Source of the DNA: Amycolatopsis iheyensis
GTDB taxonomy: Bacteria > Actinomycetota > Actinomycetes > Mycobacteriales > Pseudonocardiaceae
Assembly (NCBI RefSeq): GCF_024703995.1
Contig: NZ_JAMXQV010000007.1
Coordinates: forward strand, 124,001-188,000
DNA: 64,000 bases
Direction: 5' to 3'
The notes beneath the pieces are model-generated. The model made no database searches. It was given only the letters and a program-made list of their open reading frames with translations, and was not told the DNA's origin. Below are positions 18,365 to 25,682 of this stretch, one piece after another. The position numbers and the translations under genes are program-made. Every line of letters starts with the position of its first letter. Within the stretch, counting starts at the first letter, position 1.

Positions 18365-19621
18365 TCAGCCGGTCCGGCCCCCGTTCGCGAGCAGTTGCGC
18401 GATGGGCAGGGTGGCCGCGCCGAGCGCGACCGCCTCCGGCCCGAGCCGGCCGAGGACGACCTCGGTGCGCTCGGCGAGGTAGTCGAGCGCGTGCCGGCGC
18501 ACGGCGTCGCGCACCGCGGGCAGGATCGCCGGTCCCATGATCGCCCCCGCCGAGCCGGAGAGCACCACCCGGTCCGGGCTGAGCAGGTTGATCAGGTTCG
18601 CGATGCCGATCCCGAGGTGTTCGGCGGTCTCGGCGAGCACGTCGGCGGCCGGGCCGTCGCCGGCGGCTTCGTCGACGATGCGCGCCAGTTCGTTGTCGCT
18701 TTCATCCCCGATGACCGGTTCCTTGCCGACGCGGTCGGCGTAGTGCCGGACGACGGCCTCGGTGCCGACGTAGGCCTCCAGGCAGCCGTGCGAGCCGCAG
18801 CGGCAGGCGGCGCCGCCCGCCTTGACGACGGTGTGGCCCCACTCGCTGGTGGTGATGTCCGGGTGCGAGCGCCCGGCCGTCGCGACAGCGGCCCCGACCC
18901 CGACGCCGAGCAGGGCGACGATGGCGCGTTCGGCGCCCCGGCCGGCACCGCGCCAGGTCTCCGCCTGGCCGAGCGTGCGGGCCCGGTTGTCGAGGTGCAC
19001 CGGCATCTTTTGGGGGGTCCAGGGGGGCTCGCCCCCCGGCCGGGGTTCGGGGCTCGGCCCCGAAGGAAACAGCGCTTGGATGTGCGGGTGGACGAGGTCG
19101 GCGAAGGCCACGCCGCGCCAGCCGAGGGTGGGCGCGTGCACGATCCCGCCGTCGCGGACCGCGCCGGGCACGCCGATGCCGACGCCGAACACCGCGTCCG
19201 GTTCGCCGCCTTCGAGCACTTCGGCGATACCGGTTCGCACCAATCCGGCCACTTCATCCGGATCGAGGCGGGTGCCGACGAGCGGGTGGCGGACCGTGCC
19301 GAGCGTCCCGAGGGCGCAGTCGAACAGCCCGACCTCGACATGTGTCTCGCCGACGTCGACGCCCACGACGTGCCCGAAGTCGGGCCGCACGGCCAGCAGC
19401 GTCCGCGGCCGTCCGCCGTCGGATTCGACCGAGCCGGCCTCGGCGACGACGCCGTCGGCGATGAGCTCGGAGACGACGTTGGTAACGGTGGCGGCGGACA
19501 AGCCCGATTCAGCTACTAGTTCCAGCCTGCTGACGGGACCGCGGAGGTACAGGGAGGAGAGGAGCGCCGCGCGGTTGTGCCGCCGGAGGTCTCGGGTTGT
19601 CTGGCGTACCACCTGGGTCAC
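18365..19621 (-). CDS. ROK-family transcriptional regulator with inserted repeat-derived segment
   Basis: An N-terminal winged helix (RDLRRHNRAALLSSLYLRG; LSAATVTNVVSELIADGVV) is followed by a ROK sugar-kinase-like domain with GVDVGETHVEVGLFD and the zinc motif CRCGSHGCLEAY. Between HPHIQALF and MPVHLDN there is a 20-residue Pro/Gly-rich insert encoded by 19007-19066 that the neighbouring ROK protein lacks. GTG 19621 is chosen by alignment with that neighbour; GTG 19654 is also possible. It probably controls the downstream ABC-GH1 operon in response to a sugar. Confidence 0.85.
   Translation of the reverse strand: MTQVVRQTTRDLRRHNRAALLSSLYLRGPVSRLELVAESGLSAATVTNVVSELIADGVVAEAGSVESDGGRPRTLLAVRPDFGHVVGVDVGETHVEVGLFDCALGTLGTVRHPLVGTRLDPDEVAGLVRTGIAEVLEGGEPDAVFGVGIGVPGAVRDGGIVHAPTLGWRGVAFADLVHPHIQALFPSGPSPEPRPGGEPPWTPQKMPVHLDNRARTLGQAETWRGAGRGAERAIVALLGVGVGAAVATAGRSHPDITTSEWGHTVVKAGGAACRCGSHGCLEAYVGTEAVVRHYADRVGKEPVIGDESDNELARIVDEAAGDGPAADVLAETAEHLGIGIANLINLLSPDRVVLSGSAGAIMGPAILPAVRDAVRRHALDYLAERTEVVLGRLGPEAVALGAATLPIAQLLANGGRTG
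19007..19066. repeat. In-frame two-hairpin insertion in the ROK gene
   Basis: This stretch of exactly 20 codons contains GGGGGGC-TC-GCCCCCC (19022-19037), then TTCGGGG (19046-19052) paired with CCCCGAA (19058-19064). It resembles the GC-rich palindromes usually seen between genes. Its translation, about 20 residues of Pro, Gly, Ser and Glu, has no counterpart in the paralogue next door. Confidence 0.7.
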
Positions 19622-19666
19622 CTGGGGGATTCTGCCAGACGCCCCCCATGTCACTATGGGTTCGGG

Positions 19667-19702
19667 ACTTAGTTCACCACTTAATACATAGCCACAACTT
19701 AG
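19667..19702. promoter_or_regulatory. Three ACTTAR boxes between divergent ROK genes
   Basis: ACTTAG (19667-19672), ACTTAA (19679-19684) and ACTTAG (19697-19702) lie in the short gap between the two divergent ROK regulators. The same word appears twice before the ABC operon. They are candidate binding sites for one or both ROK proteins. Confidence 0.45.
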
Positions 19703-19753
19703 GGTGATCAGGCATCCTGGTCGCAGCCGGTAGAAGCTTCAGATGGGTTGCCC

Positions 19754-20983
19754 ATGGCGAGCAAGCGCACCACCGTCCGTGATCTGCGGAGGCACAACCG
19801 TTCCCTGCTGCTGTCGAAACTGTACTTCGACGGCCCGCTGTCGCGGCACGAACTGAGCCAGCTCACCGGATTGAGTGCGGCGACGGTCAGCAACGTGACG
19901 GCCGAGCTGGGCGAAGAGCGGCTCATCACGGAGGCGGGCCAGGTCGAGTCGGACGGCGGCCGGCCGCGGGTGCTGCTGCGCGTCGACCCGGCGTACGGGC
20001 ACGTCGCGGGCGTCGACATCGGCGAGACGGGCGTCAAGGTGGAGCTGTTCGACCTGGCGATGAACAGGCTGGCGACGGTGGAGCACCCGCTCCCGAAGGC
20101 CCCGGACCCGGCGACGGCGGTCGAGCAGGTGACATCCGGGCTGCGCGAGGTGTTCGCGGGCTTCGACGACGCGAGTGTGCTGGGCGTCGGCATCGGCGTG
20201 CCGGGAATGGTCGAGCAGGGCGAGCGGGTGCTGGTCCACGCGCCGACGGTCGGCTGGGACGCGGTGCCGCTGGTGGCCCTGCTGCAGGACGCGGGGGTGT
20301 CCCTGCCCCTGTTCGTGGACAACGGCGCGAAGACGCAGGGCCAGGCGGAGATGTGGTTCGGCGCGGGCCGCGGGGCACGGCACGCGGTGATAGCGCTGAT
20401 CGGCTCGGGCGTGGGCGCGGCGGTGGTGACGGACGGAACGACGTACCGCGGGTCGACGAGCAGCGCGGGCGAGTGGGGCCACACGACGATCGCGTACGGC
20501 GGGCAGCAGTGCCGCTGCGGCGCACTGGGCTGCCTGGAGGCGTACATCGGCGCAGGCGGGGTGCTGGCGAGGTATCGGAAGGCCCGGGGCAAGGAGGTCC
20601 CCGGAGAGGACGAGCAGGCCCAGTTCACGGCCCTGCTGGAGGCGGCGGCAAAGTCCAAGACGGCAGCCCGCGTCCTGGACGAGACGGCCGGCTACCTCGG
20701 CGCGGGGATCGCGAATTTGATCAACTTGTTCAACCCGGAGCGCATAGTGATCGGCGGCTGGGCAGGCTTGGCACTGGGCGAGCAACTGCTCCCACGAATC
20801 CGCGAGGCAGCGAGCGAGCACGCACTGCGACACCCGTTCAGCCAGACATCGATCCAGCTGGGCTCCCTGGGCTTGGACGCGGTGGCAACGGGGGCGGCAA
20901 CACTGCCAGTGGCGGACTTGCTGGCCCAGGGAGCAACTTCGAAGATCGCAAAACCGGGCTCATCAAACTCCGACGCGGCCTGA
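19754..20983 (+). CDS. ROK-family transcriptional regulator
   Basis: The product has 409 residues. The winged helix (VRDLRRHNRSLLLSKLYFDG; GLSAATVSNVTAELGEERL) precedes a ROK domain with GVDIGETGVKVELFD, GVGIGVPGMVEQG, GSGVGAAVV and the zinc motif CRCGALGCLEAYIG. ATG 19754 is used; an in-frame TTG lies two codons upstream. It is divergent from the other ROK gene and upstream of the four secreted glycoside hydrolases, so it may regulate one or both carbohydrate units. A hairpin at 21062-21086 follows it. Confidence 0.87.
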   Translation: MASKRTTVRDLRRHNRSLLLSKLYFDGPLSRHELSQLTGLSAATVSNVTAELGEERLITEAGQVESDGGRPRVLLRVDPAYGHVAGVDIGETGVKVELFDLAMNRLATVEHPLPKAPDPATAVEQVTSGLREVFAGFDDASVLGVGIGVPGMVEQGERVLVHAPTVGWDAVPLVALLQDAGVSLPLFVDNGAKTQGQAEMWFGAGRGARHAVIALIGSGVGAAVVTDGTTYRGSTSSAGEWGHTTIAYGGQQCRCGALGCLEAYIGAGGVLARYRKARGKEVPGEDEQAQFTALLEAAAKSKTAARVLDETAGYLGAGIANLINLFNPERIVIGGWAGLALGEQLLPRIREAASEHALRHPFSQTSIQLGSLGLDAVATGAATLPVADLLAQGATSKIAKPGSSNSDAA

Positions 20984-21061
20984 TACAGCAACAGCGGAAC
21001 GAGCACCCAGACCCCCCTCCCGCACCCCGATCCGAAGCCAGAACACGGCCGGCGGCGCCGG

Positions 21062-21086
21062 GTCAAGGCATCTTTCCCGCCTTGAC
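21062..21086 (+). terminator. Hairpin after the second ROK gene
   Basis: GTCAAGGC (21062-21069) and GCCTTGAC (21079-21086) form a perfect 8-bp stem. It uses the same GTCAAGGC word as the larger hairpins at 27110 and 45272. Just after it, CTTCGGGGTGCCGGAAG is directly repeated (21118-21134 and 21141-21157). Confidence 0.55.
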
Positions 21087-21237
21087 GCGGTGCTGCCGGC
21101 CGTAGTCACAATGAAGGCTTCGGGGTGCCGGAAGGAAACCCTTCGGGGTGCCGGAAGACGCATGCACCGCTGATCGGGAACCAACCCGCCACCCCCTCAC
21201 CCTTAATTCGGGTTGAAAAAAAATGACCGCCCGACGG

Positions 21238-21287
21238 TTGCCCGGCTTGTCTGGACCATGCATACTTTGTTGCCAGGCACAACAAAG
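21238..21287 (+). promoter_or_regulatory. Promoter and operator before the fungal-wall hydrolase genes
   Basis: The gap 20984-21452 has no gene. TTGCCC (21238-21243) and CATACT (21261-21266) are 17 bases apart and could be -35 and -10. Over the expected start site lies a perfect inverted repeat, CTTTGTTG (21265-21272) and CAACAAAG (21280-21287), spaced by seven bases. A repressor bound there would block the promoter. An A8 tract lies at 21215-21222. Confidence 0.5.
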
Positions 21288-21452
21288 CCCGCCGCCGCCC
21301 GAACTCCGCCCCCGCCCAGGAGTACAGGAGCACAGGAGACGGCGAACCGGTCGCGCCTGCCGCCGCCCCGGCATGCGAGGCCACCTCCCCCTCCCCGCGT
21401 TCCGTGCTGCGCGCGGAACGCCGTCCCCCCAACGGTGAGAGAGGCGACAACG

Positions 21453-22682
21453 ATGTCCACCTCATTCCGCAAGGCCAGAAGAAGAACAGCGGCCCTCCTC
21501 GCGGCAGCGTCCCTCCTGCTGCTCGGCCAGCAAGTACTGACCGCACCGGCGGCCGAAGCGGCAGCCACCTTCACCGACGACTTCAACGGCCCAGCCGGCT
21601 CAGCCGTGGACGGCTCGAAGTGGCAGCTGGAAACCGGCGACAACGTCAACAACCACGAGCGCCAGTACTACACGTCCGGCACGAACAACGCCCAGCTCGA
21701 CGGCCAGGGCCACCTCGTCATCACGGCCAAGAAGGAAAACCCCGGCAACTACAACTGCTGGTACGGCCGCTGCGAGTACACGTCCGCGCGGATGAACACC
21801 GCCGGCAAGTTCAGCCAGGCCTACGGCCACTTCGAGACGCGCATGAAGCTCCCGCGCGGCCAGGGCATGTGGCCCGCGTTCTGGATGCTCGGCGGCGGCA
21901 ACTGGCCGACCGACGGCGAGATCGACATCATGGAGAACGTCGGGTTCGAGCCGAACACCGTGCACGGCACCATCCACGGCCCCGGCTACTCCGGTTCCGG
22001 CGGCATCGGCGCGGCCTACAACGGCCCGAACTTCTCCGACGACTTCCACACCTACGCCGTCGACTGGTCGCCCAACCAGATCAAGTGGTACGTCGACGGG
22101 AACCTCTACCAGACGCGCACGCCGTCCGACCTGAACGGCAACCGCTGGGTCTACGACCACAACTTCTTCATCATCCTCAACCTCGCCGTCGGCGGGTACT
22201 GGCCCGGCGACCCCAACAGCAGCACGCAGTTCCCGCAGCAGCTGGTCGTCGACTACGTCCACGTGACCAACGACGTCGGCGGCGGCACCCCGCCGACCGG
22301 GCGCACCGGGCGGATCACCGGCATCGGCGGCAAGTGCGTCGACGTCGCGGGCGCGAACTCCGCCAACGGCACGCCGATCCAGATCACCGACTGCAACGGC
22401 AACGCGGCGCAGAACTGGACCATCGCCAGCGACGGCACGATCCGGGCGCTCGGCAAGTGCATGGACGTCAGCGCCGCGGGCACCGCGGACGGGACACCGG
22501 TGCAGCTCTACGACTGCAACGGGACCGTCGCCCAGAAGTGGGCGATCTCCGGAGCCAAGGACATCGTGAACCCCAACGCGAACAAGTGCCTCGACGCCAC
22601 CGGCAACTCGAGCGCGAACGGCACCCGTCTGCAGATCTGGACCTGCGGCGGCGGCGCCAACCAGAAGTGGACCACTCCCTGA
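21453..22682 (+). CDS. Secreted GH16 endo-beta-1,3-glucanase with CBM13
   Basis: The 409-residue protein has a signal peptide (about 1-37, ending APAAEA), a GH16 domain (about 40-275) and a C-terminal ricin-type CBM13 (about 286-409). The catalytic strand reads GEIDIMEN, with Glu156 as nucleophile and Glu161 as acid/base; the extra Met between them is typical of laminarinases. It should cut beta-1,3-glucan outside the cell. Three QxW-type repeats (AQNW, AQKW, NQKW) mark the lectin domain. GAGAGG precedes the ATG. It is first of four neighbouring hydrolase genes. Confidence 0.92.
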   Translation: MSTSFRKARRRTAALLAAASLLLLGQQVLTAPAAEAAATFTDDFNGPAGSAVDGSKWQLETGDNVNNHERQYYTSGTNNAQLDGQGHLVITAKKENPGNYNCWYGRCEYTSARMNTAGKFSQAYGHFETRMKLPRGQGMWPAFWMLGGGNWPTDGEIDIMENVGFEPNTVHGTIHGPGYSGSGGIGAAYNGPNFSDDFHTYAVDWSPNQIKWYVDGNLYQTRTPSDLNGNRWVYDHNFFIILNLAVGGYWPGDPNSSTQFPQQLVVDYVHVTNDVGGGTPPTGRTGRITGIGGKCVDVAGANSANGTPIQITDCNGNAAQNWTIASDGTIRALGKCMDVSAAGTADGTPVQLYDCNGTVAQKWAISGAKDIVNPNANKCLDATGNSSANGTRLQIWTCGGGANQKWTTP

Positions 22683-22691
22683 CCCACACCT

Positions 22692-22737
22692 GTCGTGAGT
22701 GTTTAGGGCGGTTCTAACCGCCCTAAACACTCACGAC
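22692..22737 (+). terminator. Long hairpin between GH16 and GH75 genes
   Basis: Perfect 22-base arms (22692-22713 and 22716-22737), containing GAGTGTTTAGGGCGGTT, enclose a 2-base centre. The same hairpin with 21-base arms recurs at 57481-57524. Placed inside the hydrolase cluster, it may reduce read-through into the GH75-GH30-GH18 genes or protect the GH16 mRNA end. Confidence 0.75.
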
Positions 22738-22764
22738 CCCTGACCCCACGGCAGGAGAATCCAA

Positions 22765-23832
22765 GTGCGACGATTCCTCGTCGCGCTAATGGGGTGTGCC
22801 CTGTTAGCGCTTTCCTTCCTCACCACCGGCTCCGCCCAAGCCGCCGTCGAGGCCGGCCCGTCCGCGAGCCAGCTGCTCGCGAAGACGCAGAACTGCCAGC
22901 AGATCTCGAACGGCAAGTATTCCTTCGACGAAGGCGGCGCGGCGACCGTGCCCGTCTGCCAGGCCAACGGCGCGGTGTTCTTCAAGGCCGACATGGACAT
23001 CGACTGCGACGGTGTCCGCACGTCCCAGTGCAACGAGCAGACCGACTGCTGCTTCTACCCGGACACGGCGTTCCACACCTCGACCGACCAGCCGCTGAAC
23101 GCGGCGCAGCTGCCCTACATCGTCCTCCCGCAGCCGACTTCCACATGGGACTACCGCAACTACGGCATCGACGGCGGTTCCGTCGTGGCGGTGATCTACA
23201 ACAACCAGGTCACCTACGCGGTCGTCGGCGACACCGGCCCGACGAGCATCATCGGTGAGGCGTCCTACGCCACCGCGGTCAACCTCGGCATCAACCCGGA
23301 CCCGTCCAACGGCGGCACCGAGGGCCCGGTGACCTACATCGTGTTCCCGAACACGCACGTCAACCCGATCGAGAACCACGCCAACGCCACGAGCCTCGGT
23401 GAGCAGGTCGCCACGCAGTTCGCCGGTGGCACGACCACTCCGCCGCCGGCCGGTGGCGGGCAGATCACCGGTGTCGGCGGCAAGTGCGTCGACGTCGCGG
23501 GCGCGAACAACGCCAACGGCACCGCCGTCCAGCTCTACGACTGCAACGGCACGACCGCTCAACAGTGGACGGTCGGCAGCGACGGAACCGTGAAGGCGCT
23601 CGGCAAGTGCCTCGACGTCACCAGCGCGGGCACGACCAACGGGACCACGGTCCAGCTGTACGACTGCAACGGCTCCAACGCGCAGAAGTGGTCGGCCAAC
23701 GGGTCGAAGAACCTCGTGAACGCCGGTTCCGGCAAGTGCCTCGACGCCACCGGCAACTCCAGTGCCAACGGGACCCGGCTCCAGATCTGGACCTGCGGCA
23801 CCGGCGCGAACCAGAAGTGGAGCCTGCCATGA
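22765..23832 (+). CDS. Secreted GH75 chitosanase with CBM13
   Basis: The 355-residue protein has a signal peptide (to about residue 27, GSAQA), a GH75 domain (about 35-230) and a C-terminal CBM13. FFKADMDIDCDG and VVGDTGPTSIIGEAS are typical of fungal-type chitosanases. Asp156 and Glu165 keep the nine-residue spacing of the catalytic pair known in the family, though this assignment is by analogy. It should cleave chitosan to oligomers. The GTG start follows AGGAGA by six bases. Its stop overlaps the start of the GH30 gene. Confidence 0.88.
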   Translation: MRRFLVALMGCALLALSFLTTGSAQAAVEAGPSASQLLAKTQNCQQISNGKYSFDEGGAATVPVCQANGAVFFKADMDIDCDGVRTSQCNEQTDCCFYPDTAFHTSTDQPLNAAQLPYIVLPQPTSTWDYRNYGIDGGSVVAVIYNNQVTYAVVGDTGPTSIIGEASYATAVNLGINPDPSNGGTEGPVTYIVFPNTHVNPIENHANATSLGEQVATQFAGGTTTPPPAGGGQITGVGGKCVDVAGANNANGTAVQLYDCNGTTAQQWTVGSDGTVKALGKCLDVTSAGTTNGTTVQLYDCNGSNAQKWSANGSKNLVNAGSGKCLDATGNSSANGTRLQIWTCGTGANQKWSLP

Positions 23833-25682
23833 GGAAACTGCTCACCCTGCTCGGCGTGACCGCCCTGGCCGCGGCCACCTTCGCCGCGCCCGCGCAGGCC
23901 GCGGGCGAGACCGTGAACGTCTGGCTCACCACCACCAGCGACTCCGGCGGCCGCACGGTCACCCGCGGCCTGCAGCAGCAGACGCCGGTCACCTTCGCCG
24001 CGGGCACCGGCACCGGCGGCGTGACCATCAACGTCAACGAAGGCACCACCTACCAGCAGTTCGAGGGCGGTGGAGCGTCCTTCACGGACACCGCGGCCTG
24101 GCTGATGAACTCCAGCGGCGCGCTTTCCCAGGCCACCCGCGACGACACGATGCGCAAGCTGTTCGACCCGAACAACGGCATCGGCCTGAGCTTCATCCGC
24201 AACCCGCTCGGCGCGTCCGACCTGGCCCGCTACAGCTACACCTTCGACGACATGCCGGCCGGCCAGACCGACCCGAACCTGACGCACTTCTCGATCGCCC
24301 ACGACCAGGCCGACGTGCTGCCGCTGACCAAGCAGGCCAAGCAGCTCAACCCGCAGGCCAAGGTGATGGCGTCGCCCTGGAGCGCGCCGCCGTGGATGAA
24401 GGACAACGACAGCTACATGCTCGGCTGGGTCGAGTCGCAGTACTATCCGGCCTACGCGCAGTACTTCGTCAAGTACCTGCAGGCCTACCAGGCCGCGGGC
24501 GTGCCGATCGACTACGTCTCGATGCAGAACGAGCCGACGTGCTGCGCGAGCTACCCGTCGACCAACTGGAACGGCGCCGGGCTGGCGTACTTCGCGAAGA
24601 ACAACCTGCTGCCGGCCCTGCAGGGCGCCGGACTGTCCACAAAGGTCCTAGCGCTGGACTGGAACTGGGACACCTACGCCTCCTACGGCGCACCCACTCT
24701 GGACGACTCGGCGATCCGCAACCACCCGAACTTCGGCGGCGTCGCCTGGCACGGGTACGGCGGCAACATCGCGCAGCAGACGACGACGCACAACCAGTAC
24801 CCGAACGTCAACGCCTACTCGACCGAGCACTCCGGGGGCACCTGGATCTCGAACCAGCAGGCCGAGGACATGAACAACATCGTCGACTACACGCGCAACT
24901 GGTCGAAGAGCGTCACCAAGTGGAGCCTCGCCGTCGACCAGAACATGGGCCCGCACAACGGCGGCTGCGGCACCTGCACCGGCCTGATCACCGTCCACAA
25001 CGGAGACTCGCGCAGCGGGCAGGTCGACTACACCGTCGAGTACTACACGATGGGGCACCTGACGAAGTTCGTGAAGCCGGGCGCGTACCGGATCGACTCG
25101 AACGACAACTCGACCGTCCGCAACGTCGCGTGGAAGAACCCGGACGGCTCGAAGGCGCTGATCGCGTACAACTCCAGCACCGCCGCCCAGAACGTCCGCG
25201 TGAACTGGGGCAACTCGTCCTTCACCTACTCGCTGCCCGGCCACACGTCCGCGACGTTCACCTGGAACGGCACCCAGGGCAATGGCGGCACCACGGGCAA
25301 GACCGGCCCGATCACCGGGCTCGGCGGCAAGTGCCTCGACGTCGCCGGCGCGAACAGCGCCAACGGCACCGCGGTCCAGCTCTACGACTGCAACGGCTCG
25401 GGCGCGCAACAGTGGACGGTCGGCACCGACGGAACCCTGAAAGCACTCGGCAAGTGCCTCGACGTCACCGGGCAGTCCACAGCGGACGGTGCCCAGCTGC
25501 AGCTGTGGGACTGCGGGGGGACCGCGAACCAGCGGTGGGCGGCGACCGCGGCCAAGGACCTCGTCGGCGCCGGGTCGAACAAGTGCGTCGACGCGACCGG
25601 CAATTCCAGTGCCAACGGCACCCGGTTGCAGATCTGGACCTGCACCGGCGCCGCCAACCAGAAGTGGAACGTGCCCGCATGA
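23829..25682 (+). CDS. Secreted GH30 glucanase with CBM13
   Basis: The 617-residue protein has a signal peptide (to about residue 25, PAQAAG), a GH30 barrel with its side beta domain, a short linker and a C-terminal CBM13. QQFEGGGASFTDTAAW, SPWSAPPWMKDN, Glu235 in SMQNEPT (acid/base) and Glu333 in YSTEHSG (nucleophile) are GH30 signatures. The family includes endo-beta-1,6-glucanases and glucosylceramidases; beside GH16, GH75 and GH18 a fungal beta-1,6-glucan is the likely substrate. The start overlaps the GH75 stop and the stop overlaps the GH18 start, both as ATGA. Confidence 0.9.
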   Translation: MRKLLTLLGVTALAAATFAAPAQAAGETVNVWLTTTSDSGGRTVTRGLQQQTPVTFAAGTGTGGVTINVNEGTTYQQFEGGGASFTDTAAWLMNSSGALSQATRDDTMRKLFDPNNGIGLSFIRNPLGASDLARYSYTFDDMPAGQTDPNLTHFSIAHDQADVLPLTKQAKQLNPQAKVMASPWSAPPWMKDNDSYMLGWVESQYYPAYAQYFVKYLQAYQAAGVPIDYVSMQNEPTCCASYPSTNWNGAGLAYFAKNNLLPALQGAGLSTKVLALDWNWDTYASYGAPTLDDSAIRNHPNFGGVAWHGYGGNIAQQTTTHNQYPNVNAYSTEHSGGTWISNQQAEDMNNIVDYTRNWSKSVTKWSLAVDQNMGPHNGGCGTCTGLITVHNGDSRSGQVDYTVEYYTMGHLTKFVKPGAYRIDSNDNSTVRNVAWKNPDGSKALIAYNSSTAAQNVRVNWGNSSFTYSLPGHTSATFTWNGTQGNGGTTGKTGPITGLGGKCLDVAGANSANGTAVQLYDCNGSGAQQWTVGTDGTLKALGKCLDVTGQSTADGAQLQLWDCGGTANQRWAATAAKDLVGAGSNKCVDATGNSSANGTRLQIWTCTGAANQKWNVPA

